Assembly: GCA_007375785.1 (NCBI GenBank)
Contig: VMEY01000058.1
Span: 1-5,354 of the forward strand
Length of the DNA stretch: 5,354 bases
Source of the DNA: Parcubacteria group bacterium Athens0416_74
Lineage (GTDB): Bacteria; Patescibacteriota; Minisyncoccia; Phycocordibacterales; UBA2100
Direction: 5' to 3'
In this document: positions 1-5,188 of the stretch, piece after piece
Numbering within the stretch: position 1 is the first letter of the stretch
Layout of the letters: every line of letters begins with the position of its first letter
Notes under the pieces: model-generated
Told to the model about the DNA's origin: nothing
The model's input: only the letters and a program-made list of their open reading frames with translations
Database searches by the model: none
Position numbers and translations under genes: made by a program

Positions 1-1
1 A

Positions 2-178
2 TTGCCGGGCATCTTCCGTGGCGCGCTCGACAATAAGGTCCGCAAAATCACCGACAATCACAAGGTGAAGGCTGCTCAAGCAATCGCGGGTCTCATCAAG
101 AAACCGACGGTGAATCAAATAGTGCCTGACATGTTCGACAAGCGTGTGGCAAAAGCGGTGGCGAAGGTGATTCGCTAG
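2..178 (+). CDS. malic enzyme (malate dehydrogenase, oxaloacetate-decarboxylating), C-terminal 58 residues
   Basis: Partial gene cut by the left window edge; the frame is open from base 2 to a TAG at 176-178. The visible tail starts LPGIFRGALD, the signature of the NAD-binding domain of bacterial malic enzymes, which usually read PGIFRGALD. The following segment (KITDNHKVKAAQAIAGLI) matches the family pattern of IT, a basic helix and AAxAIAxLI. The end, IVPDMFDKRVAKAVAKVIR, corresponds to the family's usual I-P-FD-RV-AVA tail. By family knowledge the enzyme converts malate to pyruvate and CO2 with NAD+ or NADP+ in the cytoplasm; the cofactor cannot be decided because the Rossmann region is outside the window. 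The tail ends at a normal position, so the gene looks intact on this side. No T-rich terminator follows, only the inverted motif pair at 182-254. Confidence 0.82.
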   Translation: MPGIFRGALDNKVRKITDNHKVKAAQAIAGLIKKPTVNQIVPDMFDKRVAKAVAKVIR

Positions 179-181
179 CCG

Positions 182-201
182 CGCTACACCCCATGAGATA
201 A
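182..201 (-). repeat. promoter-like motif, degenerate leftward copy (pair A)
   Basis: Read on the minus strand this is TTATCTCATGGGGTGTAGCG. It matches 15 of 20 positions of the copy at 235-254; the block TTATCTCA-Y-GGGG is kept, but the -10 part is degraded (TGTAGC in place of TATACT). It faces away from its partner and points into the malic enzyme gene. The pair could also fold as a 13-bp stem with one mismatch and a loop of about 33 nt in RNA, so it might instead mark the end of the malic enzyme transcript. There is no T-run, so I favour a DNA-level element. Confidence 0.5.
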
Positions 202-225
202 AGAATCCGAGGATAACTCTACGTA

Positions 226-254
226 TTAGCAGCGTTATCTCACGGGGTATACTT
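226..254 (+). promoter_or_regulatory. promoter of the coiled-coil microprotein gene, with motif TTATCTCACGGGGTATACTT (pair A)
   Basis: The TATACT -10 box lies at 248-253, six bases before the ATG at 260, so transcription would be expected to start at or next to the A of the ATG. A weak -35 candidate, TTAGCA (226-231), sits 16 bases upstream of it. The 20-base motif at 235-254 recurs with one mismatch upstream of recG on the opposite strand (4895 to 4876), which is strong evidence that it is functional. No ribosome binding site fits between the box and the start codon. Confidence 0.65.
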
Positions 255-259
255 CCGGT

Positions 260-499
260 ATGGATGCAATGGCGATAGCGCAGTTGAAAAGACAGATGGC
301 GTGGCACGCAGAAGAGGTGAGTCACCTTGAGCGCGACGTGCAATCGGCAGAGCTCGCTCTCGAGGCCGGCAAAAAGAAAGTCGACGAATTGAAAAAGAAG
401 CTGGTCATCAGCAAGAGGTCTCTCGACCAGTTCAAAATCGACGTAATGAAGGCAGAAGAGGAGCTTCGCCGAAAGGCGAGCGACGCGCGCCGTCGGTAG
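260..499 (+). CDS. hypothetical 79-residue coiled-coil protein
   Basis: I do not recognise this family. The 79 residues are almost entirely helix-formers with heptad-like spacing of L, V, I and A from about residue 18 to 70 (for example SHLERDVQSAELALEAG and VDELKKKLVISKRSLDQF). Charged K, E and R residues fill the other positions and the C-terminus is basic (RRKASDARRR). There is no signal peptide, membrane segment or cysteine. The sequence suggests a cytoplasmic coiled-coil dimer or a small scaffold or binding protein. The start at 260 is chosen because the TATACT box ends six bases upstream; a second ATG at codon 4 is possible. It stands alone between its own promoter and a tRNA gene with a separate promoter, and shares its promoter motif with recG. 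Codon usage includes ATA, as in the neighbours. Confidence 0.72.
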   Translation: MDAMAIAQLKRQMAWHAEEVSHLERDVQSAELALEAGKKKVDELKKKLVISKRSLDQFKIDVMKAEEELRRKASDARRR

Positions 500-506
500 A
501 GCACTG

Positions 507-535
507 TCGCAAAAATCGCCCTCTGGCCCTATAAT
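507..535 (+). promoter_or_regulatory. promoter of tRNA-Ile(UAU)
   Basis: A perfect TATAAT lies at 530-535. It predicts a transcript start near 542, three bases before the mature tRNA end at 545. The -35 region is weak: TCGCAA at 507-512, with a 17-base spacer. It sits just after the stop codon of the coiled-coil gene, so the tRNA is probably transcribed on its own. The consensus box differs from the TATACT or TATAGC boxes of the protein genes here. Confidence 0.6.
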
Positions 536-544
536 CCTCTCATC

Positions 545-618
545 CCGCCCTTAGCTCAGTTGGTTAGAGCATCGAGCTTATACCTCGAGGGTCCTTGGTT
601 CGAATCCAAGAGGGCGGA
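545..618 (+). tRNA. tRNA-Ile, anticodon UAU (reads AUA)
   Basis: A complete 74-nt cloverleaf can be drawn. The acceptor stem 545-551/611-617 has 7 of 7 pairs. The D stem is GCTC/GAGC (554-557/567-570) with loop AGTTGGTTA. The anticodon stem TCGAG/CTCGA (572-576/584-588) is perfect, with the 7-nt loop CTTATAC. The T stem CTTGG/CCAAG (594-598/606-610) carries the loop TTCGAAT, and the variable loop is 5 nt. Loop position 33 is T, so the anticodon at 579-581 is TAT, which reads AUA. A37 and discriminator A618 suit isoleucine. CCA is not encoded (CAA follows the discriminator), so a CCA-adding enzyme is needed. Most bacteria read AUA with a CAU-anticodon tRNA whose C34 is converted to lysidine by TilS; a true UAU tRNA is unusual. 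Confidence 0.93.
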
Positions 619-661
619 CAAGCTCAAGAACCTTGCAGTGCAAGGTTCTTGTGACTTGTCC
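616..661 (+). repeat. long hairpin overlapping the tRNA 3' end
   Basis: The inverted repeat has an inner perfect 12-bp stem, CAAGAACCTTGC (625-636) with GCAAGGTTCTTG (640-651), closed by an AGT loop. The outer perfect 7-bp stem is GGACAAG (616-622) with CTTGTCC (655-661). A small internal loop (CT opposite TGA) separates them, giving 19 bp in all. The outer stem uses the last three tRNA nucleotides, so it competes with the acceptor stem. No T-run follows, so it is not a standard intrinsic terminator. It could stop transcription, guide 3' processing, or act as a DNA-level palindrome. Confidence 0.75.
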
Positions 662-738
662 GGGTCGGAGCGCGGCGGCGCGAGACGTGCCCAGGCAAAT
701 TTTCAGCAGAAATGAATGTTCCGAGTCGGGGTCGCGAA

Positions 739-762
739 AATTCCGAGCGACGGCGAGGAATT
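739..762 (+). repeat. small inverted repeat upstream of the Nudix gene
   Basis: AATTCC (739-744) and GGAATT (757-762) form a 6-bp stem around a 12-base G+C-rich loop. It lies 29 bases before the Nudix start codon. The bases just upstream carry an imperfect direct repeat (TTCCGAG at 719-725 and 741-747). It could be an operator or chance. Apart from this and the 616-661 hairpin, I see nothing else in the 172 bases between the tRNA and the Nudix gene. Confidence 0.3.
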
Positions 763-790
763 ATTCGTGACGACATGATACGCTAGGTAT

Positions 791-1246
791 ATGGCGCATA
801 TCCACGAGAAGGTCGATTTCACCGCGGAGGTTTTCGTGGTTTTTGAAAATAAGGTACTTCTGCGAAAGCACGACAAATACGGCATATGGCTTTCGGTAGG
901 GGGCCACATTGAGCTCGAAGAAGACCCGAATCAGGCTGCGATTCGTGAAGTGAAAGAGGAGGTGGGTCTCGATATAGAGCTCTGGGACGAAGGTGTGCAG
1001 TTCACTGTACAAGAAGAGAATTTCAAGAATCTGGTTCCTCCTGCAGCTGTCTGCAGGATGCGGGTGGAGCCGACACACGAACACGTGACCTTTGTATATT
1101 TTGCGCGGGCGACAAGCGATGCGGTCATACCCGAAAAAGCCGACGACGAGTGGCGATGGGTCTCAAATGAAGACATTGCTTCGATGGATTTGAAAGATAA
1201 TGTGCGTGAATACGCGCTCGGAGCCCTCTCAGCTCTCTCCTCATAG
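791..1246 (+). CDS. Nudix hydrolase, 151 residues
   Basis: The Nudix box is complete at residues 38-60: G-x5-E-x7-REVKEEVGL, exactly the family consensus G-x5-E-x7-RE-U-x-EE-x-G-U. The glutamates of REVKEEVGL coordinate the metal. The preceding strand region (VFVVFENKVLLRKHDKYGIWLSVGGH) is typical of the fold, and 151 residues is normal for a single-domain member. By family knowledge it cleaves a nucleoside diphosphate linked to another group, using Mg2+ or Mn2+, in the cytoplasm. The substrate cannot be read from the sequence; an MutT-like or nucleotide-sugar role would be a guess. The ATG at 791 is the only start, because the frame is closed by TGA at 776-778. There is no usable ribosome binding site; TACGCT at 779-784 is a poor -10 but at the six-base spacing seen for other genes here. 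It is separated by 41 bases from the next gene. Confidence 0.9.
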   Translation: MAHIHEKVDFTAEVFVVFENKVLLRKHDKYGIWLSVGGHIELEEDPNQAAIREVKEEVGLDIELWDEGVQFTVQEENFKNLVPPAAVCRMRVEPTHEHVTFVYFARATSDAVIPEKADDEWRWVSNEDIASMDLKDNVREYALGALSALSS

Positions 1247-1287
1247 TGTGCACAGGCTTGGTTGCGTGAGGGGGTCCCCGTGCGACA

Positions 1288-2694
1288 ATGTTCTACATGA
1301 GAAATCTCTTTCGAGCGCTTGCGCTCCTCGTCGTCCTTACTAGTTTCCCCGCGGTGAGTAGCGCCGCCACAGCAGCAGAGCTCGCCGCACAGGCAGAGGT
1401 ACTACTGCAGCAGATTGCCGCACTCCAGGCACAGCTCGCCGCACAGACGGGAGGCACCGCCTCGCCGTCGAGTGTCGTCGCAAGCTCCAACTGTCCGCTC
1501 ATCGGACGCGTGTTGAAGCTCGGCTCAAGCGGTGACGATGTTACGAGACTCCAGCGCTTTTTGGCAGTCGACCCCTCGATATACCCTGAGGCGATGATAA
1601 CCGGCTACTACGGTTCGCTCACTGAAGCTGCGGTGAAAAGGTGGCAGACGAAATACAACATTGTCTCTTCCGGCGATGCGGAGAGCACGGGCTTTGGTGT
1701 GACCGGTCCGCGCACCGCTGCTGCAATCTCACTCCAGTGTTCGGGCGGTTCGACGGGTGGAGTCGTCGGCAATGTGACATCTCCCACGGTCGGAGGATTC
1801 ATACAGGTTACTCCGGTTACCGGCAACGCGCCTCTTACCGTGAGTGTGGTTGCCACGGTCAACACCGTGAATGCATGCCAAGCTGTTACCTATACGCTCG
1901 ATTGGGGAGATGGCACCGTGCCACAGAATATCCCGGTTCCAGCGGGAAATTGCGCACAGCTACAGCATACGTACTCCCACATATATCTCTACGGAGGCAC
2001 GTACCTGGTCAGACTCTCCGCCGGTCAGCACAGCACGTCGGCCACGGTGACAGTCTCCGGTGCAGCGGGCCCTGTCTCTATAGTCACCCCATCGTCGCCA
2101 TCGTTGCCTGCAGCAATATCGATTTCCGCTCCTACGGCAGGGCAGACGATACAGAGGGGCGTCGCGACAAACATCTCGTGGAGTGCGAGCGGAAATATTC
2201 CGGCGAACTCTCAGGTGTCCATTGATCTCTATACATCGGCAGGTCAGAAAGTCGGCAACACCATCACTGCTACCGCCAACATGGTCGGCACGCATTCATG
2301 GGTAGTGCCCACAAGCGTCACCGGCGGCCAATACAAGATACGTGCCACGGTCCTTGCCGTGGGTGCGCAGACTGTAGTGTCGGCAGAGAGCGGGGTGTTC
2401 ACTATCACCGAGCCGTTTTCCTACGGTCCGCTTGCGGTGACGCCCGGCGTGTCCAACAGTCCGCTCACGATAGGAGTGTCATTCAACATCCCATCTTCGT
2501 GCACCGGCTACACGCTCTCGTGGGGCGACGGTACGACGAGCGCGACGCAGGCACACAGTACATCCTGCGCACAGACGCCCATCACCCGCATTTTCACTCA
2601 CGAGTTTGCCGCAGCAGGTAGCTACACCATCACCCTCAGGCGTGGCAGCGATCTTTCGCAGATCGACACCGCGTCTGTCGTCATCTCAAACTAA
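1288..2694 (+). CDS. secreted peptidoglycan-binding protein with two PKD domains and a Kre9/KNH-like domain
   Basis: The protein has 468 residues. A Sec signal peptide (residues 4-26, RNLFRALALLVVLTSFPAVSSA) precedes a likely cleavage after SSA. Next come a short alanine/glutamine coiled coil (28-54) and a PG_binding_1-type domain (about 75-150: LKLGSSGDDVTRLQRFL, ITGYYGSLTEAAVKRWQTKY, GVTGPRTAAAI). A PKD domain follows (about 171-257, with DWGDGT and HTYSHIYLYGGTY). Residues 277-373 resemble the Kre9/KNH extracellular beta domain, and a second PKD domain lies at 379-467 (SWGDGT, THEFAAAGSYTITL). Such proteins sit in or on the cell envelope, binding wall glycan and other surface molecules; the ligand is unknown. 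Each PKD domain has a cysteine pair (197/222 and 404/427), so disulfides are likely. ATG 1297 (codon 4) is an alternative start, with GACAAT at 1284-1289 as a possible -10 seven bases before it. Confidence 0.88.
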   Translation: MFYMRNLFRALALLVVLTSFPAVSSAATAAELAAQAEVLLQQIAALQAQLAAQTGGTASPSSVVASSNCPLIGRVLKLGSSGDDVTRLQRFLAVDPSIYPEAMITGYYGSLTEAAVKRWQTKYNIVSSGDAESTGFGVTGPRTAAAISLQCSGGSTGGVVGNVTSPTVGGFIQVTPVTGNAPLTVSVVATVNTVNACQAVTYTLDWGDGTVPQNIPVPAGNCAQLQHTYSHIYLYGGTYLVRLSAGQHSTSATVTVSGAAGPVSIVTPSSPSLPAAISISAPTAGQTIQRGVATNISWSASGNIPANSQVSIDLYTSAGQKVGNTITATANMVGTHSWVVPTSVTGGQYKIRATVLAVGAQTVVSAESGVFTITEPFSYGPLAVTPGVSNSPLTIGVSFNIPSSCTGYTLSWGDGTTSATQAHSTSCAQTPITRIFTHEFAAAGSYTITLRRGSDLSQIDTASVVISN

Positions 2695-2695
2695 G

Positions 2696-2712
2696 CGTCA
2701 CTCTCCGTGACG
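2696..2712. terminator. possible bidirectional terminator hairpin between converging genes
   Basis: CGTCAC (2696-2701) and GTGACG (2707-2712) form a perfect 6-bp stem with a 5-base loop. It lies at the 3-bp gap between the PKD-protein stop and the recG stop, reaching into the last codons of recG. It has no T-run in either direction, so termination is a guess from position alone. Transcripts from the two sides probably overlap. Confidence 0.35.
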
Positions 2713-4869
2713 TGATTGCGAGCTGTTTGCGACGCGTTCTTTCAGTGCGGGATGTCCACTCAGCTCAGGGTCACTCGCCACGAGCGCTAGAGCCTCTTCT
2801 CGTGCCGCTTGGATGAGCTTCACATTCTTGAGCGCTTCCATACCAATATCACTCACACCCCACTGTTTTCTGCCGAGCAGATCTCCTGCGCCGCGTGCCT
2901 CCAGGTCCGCCTCGGCGAGCTTAAAGCCGTCGTCTGAGGTTTCGAGCGCGCGAAGTCTTTTCATCGACACGTCACCCTTGCTCTCCGGTAGAAGAAAGCA
3001 CAGCGGTGGGTGAGAGGAGCGCATGACGCGTCCGCGGAGCTGGTGAAGCTGCGCGAGGCCGAATCGTTCGGCACCCTCTATCACTATTGCGGTAGCATTG
3101 GGCACATTGACGCCGACTTCCACGACGGAGGTGGCGACGAGAATATGAATTTTGTTATCAGAAAAGTCTCGCATCACCGCGTCTTTCTCCGCCGGCTTCA
3201 TGCTCCCGTGCATGAGGCCTACGTTGAAATCCGGAAATATGTCTTTCTGCAGACGCTTCGCCTCCGCTTTCGCTGACTTTGCCATAAGCGCGTTTATCTT
3301 TGCGGGGTCGGGCTCCTCGATGCGCGGGCATATCACATATGCTTGCCGCCCTTTTTCGAGCTCCTTGCGTACCTCTTCGTACGCTTCAGCGCGCTTGTCT
3401 GGCCGTACGATGCGCGTCGTGATTTTTGCACGACCGGGTGGGAGTTCGTCGAGTACCGAGATATCGAGGTCGCCATACATGGTGAGCGCGAGCGTTCGGG
3501 GGATAGGTGTTGCAGTCATCGAAAGGAAGTGCGGCGCCGCATCGCCTTTGTGTGCTAGTGCGCGGCGCTGCTTGGTGCCAAACCGGTGCTGTTCGTCGAC
3601 TATCGCGTACGCGAGGTGTTGAAATTGTACCGACTTCTGTATGAGTGCGTGCGTGCCCACGAGCATCGCTATCTCGCCGTTTGCTACCCACTTGAGGAGC
3701 TGAGAGCGCGAGATTTCGGTGGGTTTGCCCGGCGAGACTTTGGATGGGAATTTCTTGCACCCGCTTCCCGTGATGAGCGCAATGTTGATGGGTAGGTGGC
3801 GGAAGTACTCGATAAATGAAAGAAAGTGTTGCTGCGCGAGGATTTCCGTCGGCGCCATGTATGCGACTTGCAGCGTACCCGAGGTACGGTTTGGCGGTCT
3901 ACTCGTGACGACCGCATAGCTCGTCGCGGCGGCGACGAGCGTCTTGCCCGCGCCGACGTCACCTTCGAGGAGTCGAGCCATGGGGTGGCGCTTTGTGAAG
4001 TCGGCGAGGATGTCATCAATCGCTCTCTTCTGTGCACCCGTGGCAGCGAATTCTACTGATGATAAAAATCTTGCTGCCTGCAATGCGCCGTCGCGTATCT
4101 CAAAAGAGGAGAGTGCGTCGTTGCGGGCACGCTCTTGGGCTCGCGTTATCTGCAACGCAAATATTTCTTCAAATGCAAAGCGCTTACGCGCTGCCTCTGC
4201 GTGTGTCTGTTTCTCCGGTGTATGTACATAGACGAGTGATGTTGCGAGATCGGGGAGGTTGTACCTTTGGCGAATGTCGTGAGGCAGTGGGTCTTCGAGC
4301 TCAGTGTGAAGACCTGTTTCGAGAACTCTGGATACGGCATGAAAAAACCAACGAGACGTGACGCCGCGACTCTCAGGGTAGATGGGAAAAAGAGTGGGAG
4401 CTGCGACATTGCCATGCTCCTCGAAGAGTCTGTCTTCGGGAAGAGCGGTCGGTAAGATTCCCGACGGAATCGCTTCAACCTCCGGATTTGATATGTAGGG
4501 ATTTGCCGCACTGCCCCCCACGGTACCGGTAAGTTTGACCGGCACTTCCTGCGGGACATATGAGCTAATGTACGGCTGATTGAACCACAAGACTTTCACA
4601 CGCCCGCTCGAGTCTTCAAAATATCCTTCTGTCGCATTACGCCTGCTTTTCCAAAGTTTCTTTGCCTTTAGTTTGGTGAGCGCGCCGAAAAGGGTGACTT
4701 TGGTGCCCGGCACGATAGAAGACGCATGATTCGATGCTCCCGCACTCTCATAGCGGGTGGGGAAGTGACGCAGTAAGTCTCCGATGGTGATGATGCCGAG
4801 GCGCTTGAGTGCGGCCGATTGGACGCCGGAGAGCTTAAAATGTTGGGTCACGCTGTCTATTGCGCGCAT
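2698..4869 (-). CDS. recG: ATP-dependent DNA helicase RecG, 723 residues
   Basis: RecG is a double-strand DNA translocase that remodels stalled forks and Holliday junctions. Counting from the ATG at 4869, the N-terminal wedge/OB region (from KLSGVQSAALKRLGIITIGDLLRHFPTRYE) is present. The superfamily 2 motifs follow in order: motif I GDVGAGKT (303-310), motif Ia MAPTEILAQQH, the THALIQ block, motif II DEQH (425-428), motif III MTATPIPRTLAL, motif V ATSVVEVGVNVPNA and motif VI QLRGRVMRS (610-618). The TRG region, SDDGFKLAEADLEARGAGDLLGRKQWG, is also present. Motif VI usually has glycine where this protein has methionine. About ten extra residues follow TGSG at roughly 370. The length suits the family (E. 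coli 693). I chose 4869 because TATACT lies 7 bases upstream; ATGs at 4902 and 5154 are in frame but lie inside or before that promoter. The stop is TGA. Confidence 0.95.
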   Translation of the reverse strand: MRAIDSVTQHFKLSGVQSAALKRLGIITIGDLLRHFPTRYESAGASNHASSIVPGTKVTLFGALTKLKAKKLWKSRRNATEGYFEDSSGRVKVLWFNQPYISSYVPQEVPVKLTGTVGGSAANPYISNPEVEAIPSGILPTALPEDRLFEEHGNVAAPTLFPIYPESRGVTSRWFFHAVSRVLETGLHTELEDPLPHDIRQRYNLPDLATSLVYVHTPEKQTHAEAARKRFAFEEIFALQITRAQERARNDALSSFEIRDGALQAARFLSSVEFAATGAQKRAIDDILADFTKRHPMARLLEGDVGAGKTLVAAATSYAVVTSRPPNRTSGTLQVAYMAPTEILAQQHFLSFIEYFRHLPINIALITGSGCKKFPSKVSPGKPTEISRSQLLKWVANGEIAMLVGTHALIQKSVQFQHLAYAIVDEQHRFGTKQRRALAHKGDAAPHFLSMTATPIPRTLALTMYGDLDISVLDELPPGRAKITTRIVRPDKRAEAYEEVRKELEKGRQAYVICPRIEEPDPAKINALMAKSAKAEAKRLQKDIFPDFNVGLMHGSMKPAEKDAVMRDFSDNKIHILVATSVVEVGVNVPNATAIVIEGAERFGLAQLHQLRGRVMRSSHPPLCFLLPESKGDVSMKRLRALETSDDGFKLAEADLEARGAGDLLGRKQWGVSDIGMEALKNVKLIQAAREEALALVASDPELSGHPALKERVANSSQSRHGE

Positions 4870-4875
4870 GCGAGC

Positions 4876-4895
4876 AAGTATACCACGTGAGATAA
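4876..4895 (-). promoter_or_regulatory. recG promoter, motif TTATCTCACGTGGTATACTT (pair B)
   Basis: On the minus strand the TATACT -10 box runs 4882 to 4877, with TGG just before it (extended -10 TGGTATACT). It ends 7 bases before the ATG at 4869. The 20-base motif differs from the one at 235-254 at a single position, although the two lie about 4.6 kb apart on opposite strands and share no homology in the genes they precede. A good -35 is not visible, so recognition may rely on the TTATCTCACG block and the extended -10. Confidence 0.68.
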
Positions 4896-4961
4896 TTTGC
4901 ATTTTTCGATGGTTTACATGACATTGTGACGCCACAGACTTCGTGAGCGACACCACGTCGG

Positions 4962-4981
4962 ATATCTCATGGGGTATACCC
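4962..4981 (+). repeat. promoter-like motif, rightward copy (pair B)
   Basis: ATATCTCATGGGGTATACCC matches 16 of 20 positions of the copy at 235-254, including TATCTCA-Y-GGGGTATAC. It is inverted relative to the recG promoter copy; their outer TTATCT ends are 66 bases apart. TATACC (4975-4980) would start transcription near 4987. No convincing protein start lies there, so it may be a regulator site, a decayed promoter, or the promoter of a noncoding RNA. Confidence 0.5.
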
Positions 4982-5033
4982 GAGTGGTTATACACAGCGG
5001 GCGGACTCCCGACTTGCACAAGCTCATTTCGCA

Positions 5034-5061
5034 CGTAGTATAGGCGTGTCCCCATACCACG
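5034..5061 (+). repeat. imperfect inverted repeat in the recG upstream spacer
   Basis: CGTAGTAT (5034-5041) pairs with ATACCACG (5054-5061) at 7 of 8 positions, and GG/CC (5043-5044/5051-5052) can extend it. It would form downstream of the rightward motif copy. Function unknown. Confidence 0.3.
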
Positions 5062-5079
5062 CATCGTATTTTCGATGCG
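5060..5079 (+). repeat. 7-bp hairpin, possible terminator of a short transcript
   Basis: CGCATCG (5060-5066) and CGATGCG (5073-5079) pair perfectly around the loop TATTTT. No T-run follows on the plus strand or on the minus strand. It is about 75 bases after the predicted start of the rightward transcript and overlaps the 5034-5061 repeat by two bases. Confidence 0.35.
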
Positions 5080-5164
5080 GCTACGGGGCGAGAAGCGGTG
5101 GTCTCGTACAAAACGTGTACATCGCGTCCCGTACTTGCCGAGCGTGCGAGGCATAGTTCGGGGT

Positions 5165-5178
5165 TCGGGGTGACCCGA
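5165..5178 (+). repeat. small GNRA-type hairpin upstream of the last gene
   Basis: TCGGG (5165-5169) and CCCGA (5174-5178) form a 5-bp stem capped by GTGA, which fits the GNRA tetraloop pattern. It falls where the -35 region of the next promoter would be, just after a TTCGGGG direct repeat (5157-5163 and 5164-5170). It could be an operator or the end of an upstream RNA. Confidence 0.35.
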
Positions 5179-5188
5179 TTAGAAGTTT

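Noticed and set aside
322..504. A minus-strand 60-residue frame over the coiled-coil gene.
   Set aside because: Mirror of the Lys/Glu-rich coding strand, giving Ser/Phe/Leu-rich sequence; no promoter of its own.
712..786. A 24-codon plus-strand frame ending just before the Nudix gene, as a possible leader peptide.
   Set aside because: No -10 box at the usual distance, no ribosome binding site, and no attenuator-like codon run.
1641..2225. A 194-residue frame in another register of the plus strand.
   Set aside because: It lies wholly inside the PKD protein gene, is rich in Arg, His and Cys as shifted frames of such genes are, and has no promoter or family.
4984..5043. A 19-codon GTG-initiated frame (MVIHSGRTPDLHKLISHVV) after the rightward motif.
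   Set aside because: The GTG lies upstream of the transcript start expected from TATACC (about 4987), and the frame is too short to judge.
4969..5059. A tRNA-like fold on the plus strand: ATGGGG at 4969-4974 pairs with CCCCAT at 5050-5055, followed by A and CCA, with a 5-bp stem just inside it and CCGAGTGGTTA resembling a D arm.
   Set aside because: The loop in the T-arm position is AGTATAG rather than TTCRANY, no anticodon arm with a 5-bp stem and T33 can be drawn, and the D loop does not close. The GGGGTATAC part is explained by the repeated motif.
4870..5154. The 95-residue N-terminal extension of RecG up to ATG 5154.
   Set aside because: No RecG homology or recognisable domain; it crosses the promoter motif placed 7 bases before ATG 4869.
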